This document shows, in pieces, positions 16,820 through 23,618 of a stretch of DNA of 31,097 bases. The first letter of the stretch is position 1. Each line of letters begins with the position of its first letter. Source of the stretch: CAYVFC01 sp964450715 (GTDB lineage Bacteria; Myxococcota_A; Polyangia; Polyangiales; JAFGIB01). The stretch spans positions 1 to 31,097 of the forward strand of contig CAYVFC010000098.1 in NCBI GenBank assembly GCA_964450715.1. Direction: 5' to 3'. Made by a program: the position numbers and the translations under genes. The notes under the pieces were generated by a model, which made no database searches, was not told the DNA's origin, and saw only the letters and a list, made by a program, of their open reading frames with translations.

Positions 16820-16849
16820 TCGACAGGGCCGGCGGATAGGCGTTATAAT
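16820..16849 (+). promoter_or_regulatory. sigma70-like promoter for the PlsC-like gene
   Basis: TCGACA (16820-16825, 5/6 to TTGACA), an 18-bp spacer, then a perfect TATAAT (16844-16849). The predicted start is near 16856, about 48 nt before the ATG at 16904. It lies in the 314-bp divergent gap (16590-16903) between the kinase and acyltransferase genes. A 101-codon minus-strand reading frame in the gap shows no protein-like features; I see nothing else there. Confidence 0.6.
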
Positions 16850-16903
16850 AATTACTACTAGACTCCGTCGCTCGCCCCGCACGATTCCGAGGGAAACAGC
16901 CGG

Positions 16904-17647
16904 ATGCTGTTGCTGTTCCGTTTGATACGCAAGGTCGTAGCCTGGCTCGAGTTCATCGTTTTCACGGTGCTCCTGTACCTACTTTCCTGGCTGCCCTGGC
17001 CGGGTCGCCACCCGGTCGCCTTTCTCTTCTACCCCTGGTGCAGGGCCTTCGTCCGCGCCCTGGACGTCGATGTGCGGCTACACCAGAAGCACCGCGGGCC
17101 CCTGCCCAAGCACTACATCCTGATCGCCAACCACCCCGGGCCCTTCGAGGACATCGGCATCCCAGCCCTGTTCGAGGTGGTGTCGCTCGCCAAGCTGCAG
17201 GTGCGCGACTGGTTCATCGTAGGCCGCATCGGCAAGGCCGCCGGAACGCTCTACGTCGATCGCGACGATCCGGACTCGCGCCACCGGGCGATCGAAACGA
17301 TGGCGGAGGCGGTCAACGCCGGGCGCAATTTGGCCATCTACCCCGAAGGCGGATGCAAGGGCCGCCGGCTCTACAGGGAATTCAAGTCGGGCGCCTTCGA
17401 GGTCTCGCAACAAACCGGCGTTCCCATCCTGCCCGTGTTCCTGCACTACGAGGCGCAGGAGGACTTCGAGTGGCGCGACCCGGACCTGCTGATACACAAG
17501 ATCTGGCACATCATACGAACCGACAACAACCGGGCGAACTTCTACCTCTTCGACCCGCTCGATCCGAAGGACTACGCCGACAAGCACGCGATGAGGGACG
17601 AGGCCTACGCGCGGTTCGCGCGCTGGAACGCGCAGTACCTCGAGTGA
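16904..17647 (+). CDS. lysophospholipid/1-acylglycerol-3-phosphate acyltransferase-like (PlsC family)
   Basis: 247 aa, ATG 16904 with GAGGG about 10 nt upstream. One N-terminal hydrophobic segment (VAWLEFIVFTVLLYLLSWLP) would anchor it in the inner membrane. PlsC landmarks: motif I is NHPGPFEDIG, where the usual His-x4-Asp is His-x4-Glu followed by Asp; a GTLYVDRDD stretch near 120; and the substrate-binding motif YPEGGCKGRRLYREFKSGAF near residues 145-165. The family transfers acyl chains from acyl-CoA or acyl-ACP to lysophospholipid-type acceptors; the acceptor here cannot be told. It has its own promoter and ends convergent to katG with a 27-bp gap. Confidence 0.85.
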   Translation: MLLLFRLIRKVVAWLEFIVFTVLLYLLSWLPWPGRHPVAFLFYPWCRAFVRALDVDVRLHQKHRGPLPKHYILIANHPGPFEDIGIPALFEVVSLAKLQVRDWFIVGRIGKAAGTLYVDRDDPDSRHRAIETMAEAVNAGRNLAIYPEGGCKGRRLYREFKSGAFEVSQQTGVPILPVFLHYEAQEDFEWRDPDLLIHKIWHIIRTDNNRANFYLFDPLDPKDYADKHAMRDEAYARFARWNAQYLE

Positions 17648-17674
17648 GAGAGGTCGATCGGCGGGGTGCCGCGG

Positions 17675-19858
17675 TCAGCCGATGTCGAAGCGATCGGCGT
17701 TCATCACCTTGTTCCAGGCCGACACGAAGTCCCGCACGAACTTCTCCTGCGCGTCATCGCTCGCGTAGACCTCGGCCAGCGCGCGCAGCTGCGAGTTCGA
17801 GCCGAAGATGAGATCGACCCGGGTCGCCGTCCACTTCACCTCGCCCGAGGATCGGTCGCGTCCCTCGAAGGTGTCCTGGGCGTCCGAGGTCGCCTTCCAC
17901 TCGGTGCTCATGTCGAGCAGGTTGACGAAGAAGTCGTTCGTGAGCGACTCGGGTCGCTCGGTGAAGACGCCATGCGGCGACTGGCCCCAGTTCGCCTTCA
18001 GCACCCGCAGGCCGCCGACCAGCACGGTCATCTCCGGGGCGGTCAGCGTGAGCAGCTGCGCCCGGTCGACCAGCAGCTCCTCCGCGGAGGCGGAGAAGCG
18101 GCCCTTGAGGTAGTTGCGAAACCCGTCCGCGACCGGCTCGAGCACGGCAAAGGAGTCCACGTCGGTCTGCTCGCGCGAGGCGTCGGTGCGGCCCGGGGTG
18201 AAGGGAACCTGTACCTCGTGCCCGGCCTTCTTCGCGGCCCGTTGCACTGCCGCGCAGCCGCCGAGCACGATGAGATCTGCGAGCGAGACCCTCTTGCCGC
18301 CGGTCTGCGCGTCGTTGAAGGCCCGCTGGATGCCCTCGAGAACGCTGAGCACCTTGGCCAGTTGCTCCGGCTGATTGACCTCCCACTCATTCTGCGGCGC
18401 CAGGCGGATGCGCGCTCCGTTCGCCCCGCCGCGCTTATCCGAACCTCGGAAGGTGGCGGCCGATGCCCAGGCGGTCGAGACCAGCTCGGAGAGGGAAAGG
18501 CCCGCGGCCAGAATCTTGCCCTTGAGGTCGGCGATGTCTTCGGCGTCGATGAGGTCATGGTCGACCGCCGGCACCGGGTCCTGCCAGATCAGCTCCTCGG
18601 CCGGGACCTCCGGGCCGAGATAACGCGACCGCGGCCCCATGTCGCGGTGCGTCAGCTTGAACCACGCCCGTGCGAAAGCATCGGCAAAGGCGTCGGGGTT
18701 CTGGTGGAAGCGCCGCGCGATCGGCTCGTAAACGGGGTCGAAACGCAGCGAGAGATCCGCGGTGGTCATCATGGGCCGGTGTTTCTTCGACGGGTCGTGC
18801 GCATCGACGATCATGTCCTTCTCGGCCACCTCCTTGGCCAGCCACTGATGCGCACCGGCGGGGCTCTTCACCAGCTCCCACTCGTAGCCGAAGAGCATGT
18901 CGAAGTAGCCGTTGTCCCATTTGATCGGGTTCGGCTTCCAGGCCCCCTCGATGCCGCTGGTGGTCGTGTGCACGCCCTTGCCGCTGCCCAGAGCGTTCTT
19001 CCAGCCCAGCCCCTGCTCCTCGATGCCGGCGGCCTCGGGCTCGGGACCGACGAGCTTGGCATCGCCGGCGCCGTGCGCCTTGCCAAAGGTGTGCCCGCCG
19101 GCGACCAGCGCGACCGTCTCCTCGTCGTTCATGGCCATGCGCGCGAAGGTGTCGCGAACGTCGCGACCCGAAGCGACGGGGTCCGGATTCCCGTTCGGGC
19201 CCTCCGGGTTGACGTAAATCAGCCCCATCTGAACCGCGGCCAGTGGCTTCTCCAGCTCGCGGTCGCCGCTGTAGCGCTTGTCGCCGAGCCACTCGGACTC
19301 CGGTCCCCAGTAGATGTCTTTTTCGGGCTCCCAGATGTCCTCGCGCCCGCCGCCGAAGCCAAAGGTCTTGAAACCCATCGACTCCAGCGCGCAGTTGCCG
19401 GCCAGGATCATCAGGTCGGCCCAGGAGATCTTGTTGCCGTACTTCCTTTTAACAGGCCAGAGCAGCCGGCGCGCCTTATCGAGATTGGCGTTGTCCGGCC
19501 AGCTGTTCAGCGGCGCGAAGCGCTGCGTGCCCGAGCCGCCGCCGCCCCGGCCGTCACTGAGCCGATAGGTGCCGGCGCTGTGCCAGGCCATGCGGATGAA
19601 CAGCGGCCCGTAGTGACCGTAGTCGGCCGGCCACCACTGCTGGGAGTCCGTCATCAGCCCGTAGAGGTCCTTCTTCAGGGCCGCCAGATCGAGTGTCTTG
19701 AACGCCTCGGCATAGTCGAACGCTTTGCCCATGGGATTACCCGCGAGCGGGTTCTGGTGAAGGATGTCGAGGTTCAGCTGTTGCGGCCACCAGTCGCGAT
19801 TCGATCGAGCCCCCGCCGTGGCGTGGGCGTGCATCGGACACTTGCTCTCGCTTGTCAT
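17675..19858 (-). CDS. katG: catalase-peroxidase
   Basis: Bifunctional haem catalase-peroxidase that detoxifies hydrogen peroxide. 727 aa, a typical length, from ATG 19858 with AAGGAGGG 7 nt upstream; the upstream in-frame extension lacks homology-like content. N-terminal domain: distal haem pocket RMAWHSAGTYR with the essential Arg, Trp and His; the Tyr of the Met-Tyr-Trp adduct in MGLIYVNPEGPNGNPDP; the adduct Met in FARMAMND; and proximal His in VALVAGGHTFGKAHG. The C-terminal duplicated domain lacks haem ligands, as usual. No N-terminal signal peptide is evident, so it is cytosolic. No regulator such as oxyR or fur is adjacent. Monocistronic and convergent with the acyltransferase gene. 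Confidence 0.97.
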   Translation of the reverse strand: MTSESKCPMHAHATAGARSNRDWWPQQLNLDILHQNPLAGNPMGKAFDYAEAFKTLDLAALKKDLYGLMTDSQQWWPADYGHYGPLFIRMAWHSAGTYRLSDGRGGGGSGTQRFAPLNSWPDNANLDKARRLLWPVKRKYGNKISWADLMILAGNCALESMGFKTFGFGGGREDIWEPEKDIYWGPESEWLGDKRYSGDRELEKPLAAVQMGLIYVNPEGPNGNPDPVASGRDVRDTFARMAMNDEETVALVAGGHTFGKAHGAGDAKLVGPEPEAAGIEEQGLGWKNALGSGKGVHTTTSGIEGAWKPNPIKWDNGYFDMLFGYEWELVKSPAGAHQWLAKEVAEKDMIVDAHDPSKKHRPMMTTADLSLRFDPVYEPIARRFHQNPDAFADAFARAWFKLTHRDMGPRSRYLGPEVPAEELIWQDPVPAVDHDLIDAEDIADLKGKILAAGLSLSELVSTAWASAATFRGSDKRGGANGARIRLAPQNEWEVNQPEQLAKVLSVLEGIQRAFNDAQTGGKRVSLADLIVLGGCAAVQRAAKKAGHEVQVPFTPGRTDASREQTDVDSFAVLEPVADGFRNYLKGRFSASAEELLVDRAQLLTLTAPEMTVLVGGLRVLKANWGQSPHGVFTERPESLTNDFFVNLLDMSTEWKATSDAQDTFEGRDRSSGEVKWTATRVDLIFGSNSQLRALAEVYASDDAQEKFVRDFVSAWNKVMNADRFDIG

Positions 19859-20228
19859 CAAATCCCTCCTTACGAGTTGTCCCGCCCTTGTCTTCGAGCC
19901 GGTACATGCGAGCATTAAGCATTAACCGTGCCATGCCCCACGTCCGACCTCCGAGTCGCTGCCGACGTGCGAGCTCGCGACCGAAAAGAGCAACCCTAAA
20001 CGAATTCGGACCGGTGCGAAACGGCCGAAGCCGACGAGGCGGCGGCCGTCGCACGGCCCATGGGATGCCCCGGGACACTCCGAGCTGCTGACTCGTGAGA
20101 CACTTTTTCAGCGCGCCGTCGTCCCGAGAGGTATCCCCGGTTCCAGGCTGGGTATCGCCATTCTCGGTAAGGGCGATAGCCCTCCGTCTCGCAACCACGA
20201 CCCCATGCCTCCCGCTTGCCGTCCGGGA
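19859..20228. other. intergenic region upstream of katG
   Basis: No convincing gene. A 7-bp tandem AGCATTA-AGCATTA (19911-19924) lies 53 bp upstream of the katG ATG and could belong to its promoter or operator. A stem-loop TATCGCC/GGCGATA (20153-20159 with 20172-20178) lies further up. I found no clear OxyR, PerR or Fur box. Confidence 0.4.
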
Positions 20229-20319
20229 GGTCAGTCGCTTGACCACCGCTTGCCGTCGAAAAGGTCAAAGGTCAGTCGCTTGACCACCGCTTGCCGTCGA
20301 AAAGGTCATTCGCTTGACC
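20229..20319. repeat. 41-bp tandem repeat with three palindromes at asparaginase 3' end
   Basis: Two copies of a 41-bp unit (20229-20269, 20270-20310), nearly identical. Each carries GGTCAGTCGCTTGACC, an inverted repeat with 5-bp arms and 6-bp centre (20229-20244, 20270-20285); a third, GGTCATTCGCTTGACC, lies at 20304-20319. The third overlaps the last codons and stop of the asparaginase gene, so its C-terminal RSSE is encoded by repeat sequence. Confidence 0.85.
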
Positions 20320-20803
20320 GCCTCCGCTGAAACTCTCCGGTCTCGCGCTCCTTGGTGACGTCGTCCCACCTGAAGCGGCGCCCGTTCATCGCCACGTAAA
20401 CGCCGTAAGGCAGACACTGCGCAAAGGCGAGAGCGCTACCCAGGTTGAACAGCCCATCCGACGAGCCGAACTTGTAGGGAATCATCGCGCCGACCAATAC
20501 CACTGTCTTGTCCTTTATCGCCTGCCCCAGAACCCGCGCCGTCTCTTCCATGGTATCCGTGCCATGGGTGATAACGATTCTATCCGAGGAGCACCTCTGG
20601 CAGCTCTCGCGTATCGTATCCCGATCCGCTTCCGTCATCTGCAAGCTGTCCACCAGCATCAGCGTTTCCACATCGAGATCGAGCCGGCAGCGCCCGCGAT
20701 CCAGCATTTCCGGCAAATGCGTCGCCTTGAAGTACAGCGTGCCGTCGAGCTCGTTATACTCCTTGTCAAAGGTGCCACCCGTTACGAAGACCTTGATCCG
20801 CAT
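20306..20803 (-). CDS. short-form asparaginase family protein
   Basis: 165 aa, complete. It corresponds to only the N-terminal half of classical ~330-aa type I/II L-asparaginases; I recall free-standing proteins of this size with the same opening, so it is probably not truncated. Active-site-like motifs are visible: FVTGGTFDKEY with Thr8/Thr11, and ITHGTDTMEET with Thr82-Asp83. SSDGLFNLGSALAFAQ and YVAMNGRRFRWDDV are further conserved-looking blocks. The classical second catalytic Lys lies beyond these blocks in long enzymes, so true asparaginase activity is uncertain; amidohydrolysis of Asn or a related substrate in the cytosol is the working guess. Its promoter predicts a leaderless mRNA. 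The last residues are encoded by a tandem repeat. Confidence 0.82.
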   Translation of the reverse strand: MRIKVFVTGGTFDKEYNELDGTLYFKATHLPEMLDRGRCRLDLDVETLMLVDSLQMTEADRDTIRESCQRCSSDRIVITHGTDTMEETARVLGQAIKDKTVVLVGAMIPYKFGSSDGLFNLGSALAFAQCLPYGVYVAMNGRRFRWDDVTKERETGEFQRRRSSE

Positions 20804-20809
20804 GGCTCG

Positions 20810-20838
20810 ATTATACGGGCAGAGCTGCGCCTAATCAA
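20810..20838 (-). promoter_or_regulatory. promoter predicting a leaderless asparaginase mRNA
   Basis: On the minus strand: TTGATT (20838-20833, 4/6), a 17-bp spacer, then a perfect TATAAT (20815-20810). The last base of the -10 is 7 nt from the A of the ATG at 20803, so transcription should start at or within a base or two of the start codon. No Shine-Dalgarno is present, consistent with a leaderless transcript. Confidence 0.6.
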
Positions 20839-21030
20839 AATCCGATCGAGCGCGATTACCGCTGGCCTCGCCTTGCCGTAGTCCCCGACCTTCTGATCGT
20901 TACAACCGGCACCCGCCGCTTGCCGTTTTCTCCTTCGAAATCAACGCACGAGGATGAGAGCGTCGAGCTCGGTTCTTCGATCCGCCCCGACGGCCGACAC
21001 GTCAATAGACGCCGTCGGTTTTTACGTTTT

Positions 21031-21048
21031 GGCCCGAAAAATCGGGCC
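21031..21048. other. perfect stem-loop in intergenic region
   Basis: GGCCCGA-AAAA-TCGGGCC, a 7-bp stem with a 4-nt loop, followed by a second weaker CCGAAA/TTTCGG stem. It lies in the 434-bp divergent gap 20804-21237. No U-tract follows on either strand, so a terminator role is weak. Apart from this, the truncated repeat and two promoters, I see no gene in the gap. Confidence 0.35.
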
Positions 21049-21075
21049 GAAAGATTTTCGGCCGGCATACGGATC

Positions 21076-21120
21076 TAGAGCCCATCTCAAAAATGCTCCT
21101 GTCGTCTTTCGGGCGGGGGC
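21076..21120. mobile_element. truncated left end of the MITE-like element
   Basis: From the TA at 21076 the sequence reads TAGAGCCCATCTCAAAAA, then GTCGTCTTTCGGGCGGG, matching the left ~45 bp of copies A and B (TAGAGCCGATCTCATAAA, then CCGCCTCTCGGGCGGG) with several substitutions. The rest of the element is missing. It ends immediately before the predicted promoter of the next gene. Confidence 0.6.
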
Positions 21121-21125
21121 GGGCT

Positions 21126-21154
21126 TTGTGTCGGATGCTGAAGTCTCGTATAAT
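21126..21154 (+). promoter_or_regulatory. candidate promoter of secreted protein gene
   Basis: TTGTGT (21126-21131, 3/6), a 17-bp spacer, then a perfect TATAAT (21149-21154), 84 bp before the ATG at 21238. Confidence 0.45.
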
Positions 21155-21237
21155 AAGTACGTGAAGGGTTTCTACCGGAAGGAATCCACCGACAGGGACG
21201 GCATCTGTTTTTCGAATAACGACCAAGAGGCGGTGGC

Positions 21238-21855
21238 ATGCCCGAATGCGCGACGAAAAAGCCCCGTCGATTAGCGGCGACTTTGATTCTAGCCGTGGCT
21301 CTTACTGTCGCGCTGGGCCGGTTTTCGGAAACGGTTGAGGCCGTCGAGCTCAAGGCAAGCGTTTATCTGGTCGAAAAGAGCCCTCCTCCCTGGTACGACG
21401 ATAAGGAAACGCTTGCCTTCGCACGTAAGAATCGAACCGGCCGTATCGCAGCAACCGAGTACTCGCCAGGTTCCATGGCGGCCGCGAAAGGCCAACAATC
21501 GAGTTGGCAGGCTTACGCAGTCATCGTCTTTAATGTTGCACCCCATAAATACGTGACGTGTTTCGATCTGGTTTTTTTTGAAGAACGACAGGGCAAGCGT
21601 AACCGTATCGGATATAGTCCTGCGCTCTGTTCCACCTACCCGGACAAGAAGATACACATTCAGAGTATCGACATGAAGCCGCCGCTATTCGAGCCAAATC
21701 GCGATTTATCGATGGTTGTCGTAGCGAGCGGCCACGAACTCAGTCAGCCAGTCAAGTTCCGTCTCGTTGGAGAACGAGAGGAACCGCAGCCCGATATAGA
21801 TCGTCCGCGAGACGCCGAGAAAAACGCCGCCGAGGACCTTCCGAGCCAGCGTTAG
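21238..21855 (+). CDS. secreted protein, function unknown
   Basis: 205 aa, ATG 21238 with AAGAGG upstream. The N-terminus has basic residues (KKPRR) then a hydrophobic core (LAATLILAVALTVALG), typical of a Sec signal peptide, with possible cleavage near TVEA. The mature part is beta-rich in appearance (ASVYLVEKSPPPWYDD, AYAVIVFNVAPHKYVTCFDL) and contains two Cys, about 33 residues apart (VTCFD and ALCST), that could form a disulfide. The tail is charged (DRPRDAEKNAAED). I do not recognise the family. It is flanked on both sides by repeat elements, the downstream one beginning 23 bp after its stop, and codon use is less GC-rich than in genes to the left, which suggests accessory DNA. Confidence 0.65.
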   Translation: MPECATKKPRRLAATLILAVALTVALGRFSETVEAVELKASVYLVEKSPPPWYDDKETLAFARKNRTGRIAATEYSPGSMAAAKGQQSSWQAYAVIVFNVAPHKYVTCFDLVFFEERQGKRNRIGYSPALCSTYPDKKIHIQSIDMKPPLFEPNRDLSMVVVASGHELSQPVKFRLVGEREEPQPDIDRPRDAEKNAAEDLPSQR

Positions 21856-21878
21856 GGTCCGTGATAAAATAACTCGAT

Positions 21879-21988
21879 CAGGTTTCGGAGCGCGACGGCC
21901 CCGGATGCAAGGCGCGACGACGAGAAATATTGGGGGTATTTTGAGGAGAAGCAACGCAGCAGCCGGGGCCGTCGCGCTCCGAAACCTG
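21879..21988. mobile_element. variant palindromic element with MITE core but different ends
   Basis: 110 bp with inverted ends CAGGTTTCGGAGCGCGACGG and a near-exact reverse complement. The interior (CGACGGCCCC, GGCGCGACGACGAG, then GAGGAG-GCAACG and GGGGCCGTCGCGCTCC) matches the core of copies A and B in reverse orientation. The TAGAGCCGGTCTCATAAACC termini and the TA flanks are absent. It lies 23 bp after the secreted protein stop and might also act as a transcriptional stop hairpin. Confidence 0.7.
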
Positions 21989-22213
21989 GACGATTAATTT
22001 CGACCGGCCTCCTAATCGAACTGGCCGAAGCCGTAGCGAACGGATTTCGGCGAGTAGCAACGATGAAGTAGCTCAGAGGCGGACGCATACCATCGCTCGA
22101 AAACACCTCTGCCTCCTTCGGTCAATTTTTGTTTTATGACCCTACGCGACAGTGTGCCGGATCCTTTGCTTACACTTTTCCTCCTTCCTATCCCGCTCTT
22201 GAGTCTGGAATAC

Positions 22214-22378
22214 TAGAGCCGATCTCATAAACACTTTCAGCCGCCTCTCGGGCGGGACGGCCCCATTTGCGTCGTTGCACCTCCTCGAAATAGCACCGCT
22301 ATTCCTCGTCGTCGCGCCTAGCGTCTGGGGCCGTCGCGCTCCGAGATTCGACCAAAATGGTTTATGAGACCGGCTCTA
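22214..22378. mobile_element. palindromic MITE-like element, copy B
   Basis: 165 bp with TA at both edges and inverted ends (TAGAGCCGATCTCATAAAC; right end TTTATGAGACCGGCTCTA). Same orientation and nearly the same sequence as copy A at 1262-1425, including the GACGGCCCCATTTGCGTCGT block and the AATAGCACCGCTATT centre. It is inserted in a 980-bp stretch (21856-22833) that otherwise holds the variant element, a GNAT fragment, a tiny ORF and a hairpin repeat. Confidence 0.82.
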
Positions 22379-22533
22379 GCCTCGTTTCCGTAATGATCCC
22401 GCGGGGTGCGCAACTGCAACGCCCTTTGTCTATAATGTCATGAGAAACCGCTGTGCGGTAAGCCGAAAAGCGCCTGGCTCGGACCGTCAACCCTACCGTG
22501 TACAGGGTCGCCGAATTCGCCCCAAAAGTATCT

Positions 22534-22599
22534 TCAAACGATCATTTCGTACGCGCCGTGCTCGACAAACCCCGGCTTTTCATAGTAGGCGACGAGCGT
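22534..22599 (-). pseudogene. C-terminal fragment of a GNAT acetyltransferase-like gene
   Basis: Minus-strand codons read TLVAYYEKPGFVEHGAYEMIV then stop. This matches the typical GNAT C-terminus (A-x-FYEK-x-GF-x-x-x-G ... E-M-x-L). No upstream part of such a gene is readable; beyond 22599 the sequence is unrelated. I interpret it as a 22-codon remnant cut by rearrangement. Confidence 0.5.
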
Positions 22600-22696
22600 G
22601 ACCTGGGACGAGCTGGAAAAGCAAAGACGCGTCGCCAAGGAAGCGACGAGTGAGTCCGAGATCGATGAGTTGCGCGCCCTGTTCGAACGCGGTTGA
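22598..22696 (+). CDS. tiny ORF or gene remnant, 32 aa
   Basis: A GTG-started frame gives a charged helical peptide (TWDELEKQRRVAKEATSESE ... LRALFERG). It looks protein-like but is very short, has no clear Shine-Dalgarno, begins where the antiparallel GNAT fragment ends, and its stop lies within the first bases of a hairpin repeat. It may be the tail of a lost gene, possibly of an antitoxin type. Confidence 0.3.
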   Translation: MTWDELEKQRRVAKEATSESEIDELRALFERG

Positions 22697-22748
22697 AATC
22701 GTGCGGAGCGGAGTGGACGCAAGTCCACGTAGCTGCACGGTTTCAAAC
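22691..22748. repeat. 58-bp hairpin (REP-like) element, copy 1
   Basis: Imperfect palindrome: GGTTGAAATCGTGC pairs with GCACGGTTTCAAAC, and inside GTGGAC-GCAA-GTCCAC forms a perfect 6-bp stem. A related unit is at 28451-28507, sharing the order GAAAxCGTGC, GCGGAGxGGACG, AGTCC, AGCTGCACG, TTTC. It lies 86 bp upstream of the antitoxin ATG. Confidence 0.75.
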
Positions 22749-22785
22749 TTGTCGACTCGGATCCGCTGGGCCTGCCGGAGCCGGG

Positions 22786-22814
22786 TTGCGAGGCATCGAA
22801 TTTGGAACTATATT
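22786..22814 (+). promoter_or_regulatory. toxin-antitoxin promoter
   Basis: TTGCGA (22786-22791, 4/6), a 17-bp spacer, then TATATT (22809-22814, 5/6). Located 20 bp before the antitoxin ATG at 22834 and overlapping the expected operator zone for autoregulation. Confidence 0.55.
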
Positions 22815-22833
22815 CGGTGATAGGAGGTTGTTG

Positions 22834-23148
22834 ATGAATATCGCCAAAGATATCGAGCCCGTCACCACGCTGAAGAGAGACGCCGCGGAACTCATCTCAC
22901 GAGCAAAGAATACCGGAAGCCCCGTCGTGATCACGCAGAACGGCAAACCCACGGCGGTGCTGCAAGATGTCGATTCCTTTCAAAGACAAAAACAGCTTCT
23001 CCATCTACTAAAACTGGTCGCCCTGGGCGAGCGAGATTACGAAGCTGGACGCACCCTTACGCATACAGAGGCGCGAAAACGATTTGGCGAGCGTTTGTTT
23101 CAGGGCGAACGACCTCAACGATCCCGTTCTTCACGCAACAGCAGATAG
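22834..23148 (+). CDS. Phd/YefM-type antitoxin
   Basis: 104 aa, ATG 22834 with a strong AGGAGGT 6 nt upstream. The N-terminus MNIAKDIEPVTTLKRDAAEL followed by ISRAKNTGSPVVITQNGKP and AVLQDVDSFQR is the standard Phd/YefM fold: a DNA-binding dimer that also neutralises the toxin through its C-terminal tail. The C-terminus is basic and Ser/Arg-rich (RPQRSRSSRNSR), longer than usual. The toxin ATG follows after 4 bp, as in two-gene TA operons. Expected regulation is autorepression at the promoter just upstream, strengthened by the toxin. Confidence 0.9.
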   Translation: MNIAKDIEPVTTLKRDAAELISRAKNTGSPVVITQNGKPTAVLQDVDSFQRQKQLLHLLKLVALGERDYEAGRTLTHTEARKRFGERLFQGERPQRSRSSRNSR

Positions 23149-23152
23149 CAGT

Positions 23153-23485
23153 ATGCCGCGAGTCCATCGGCTTGTCTGGACCCGGAGCGCAACTCGCGAC
23201 TACGAGGCAATTTTGGACTATATGGTCGAACGAGACGGAGTACTGGCCGCCAGAAGACTCGACGAGAAGCTCGATGAAGAAATTCTGGCGCTCCGCACCG
23301 TCCCGAAGAGATGCCGAATCGTTCCCGAGTTGAAAGCCGAGGGGATCGAGACTTACCGTGAGCTCATCGTGAAACCCTATCGCGTTGTCTTCCGGCTGCA
23401 AGGGCGTCAGGTCATATTATTGGCGGTGTTGGACGGTCGTCGTGATCTGCAAGAGATTCTAGTCAGGCGCGCTCTCGAAGATTGA
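23153..23485 (+). CDS. RelE/ParE-type toxin
   Basis: 110 aa from ATG 23153 (MPRVHRLVWTRSATRDYEAI), 4 bp after the antitoxin stop; earlier in-frame starts lie inside the antitoxin gene. RelE/ParE superfamily pattern: VWTRSATRDYEAILDYM at the N-terminus, LRTVPKRCRIVPELKAEGI in the middle (the P-x-x-GR-V-PE type segment), ELIVKPYRVVFRLQGRQVIL, and VLDGRRDLQEIL at the end. Members are either ribosome-dependent mRNA endonucleases (RelE) or gyrase inhibitors (ParE). The ELxVxPYRVxFR and DGRRDL strings fit ParE slightly better, but activity cannot be decided by eye. Confidence 0.88.
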   Translation: MPRVHRLVWTRSATRDYEAILDYMVERDGVLAARRLDEKLDEEILALRTVPKRCRIVPELKAEGIETYRELIVKPYRVVFRLQGRQVILLAVLDGRRDLQEILVRRALED

Positions 23486-23532
23486 ATGCGCTCGCGCCGT
23501 CGCGAATGCGATCCAGGCATGTATCGAAAAAC

Positions 23533-23585
23533 ACGGCACGCCCGACAGGATTCGGACCTGCGACCGTCGGCTTAGAAGGCCGCAG
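23533..23585 (-). pseudogene. 3' half of tRNA-Arg(UCU): likely attachment-site remnant
   Basis: Read on the minus strand: anticodon loop CTTCTAA with a near-complete stem (GGC/GCC), variable loop, T arm GCAGGTCCGAATCCTG and the acceptor 3' strand CGGGCGTGCC. The D arm and 5' acceptor strand are absent; sequence before the anticodon stem is unrelated and AT-rich. The T loop has TCC where TTC is invariant, so it is not a working tRNA. Such 3' halves, starting at the anticodon stem, are what tyrosine-recombinase elements leave at one end after integrating in a tRNA gene. No integrase is in the window. Confidence 0.65.
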
Positions 23586-23618
23586 GTAAACTTCACTATT
23601 TCAAACACTTACGACGAA

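Noticed and set aside
16577..16882. 101-codon minus-strand frame in the kinase/acyltransferase gap
   Set aside because: Overlaps the kinase start, is Arg-rich, and covers a better-supported promoter on the other strand.
17666..19918. 750-codon open frame antisense to katG
   Set aside because: It mirrors katG exactly, a common effect of GC-rich codon bias; its translation has no domain-like features.
20229..20319. 41-bp repeats considered as a CRISPR array
   Set aside because: Repeats are contiguous with no unique spacers and no cas genes are present.
23533..23585. Intact tRNA gene
   Set aside because: The D arm and 5' acceptor strand are missing and an invariant T-loop base is changed.
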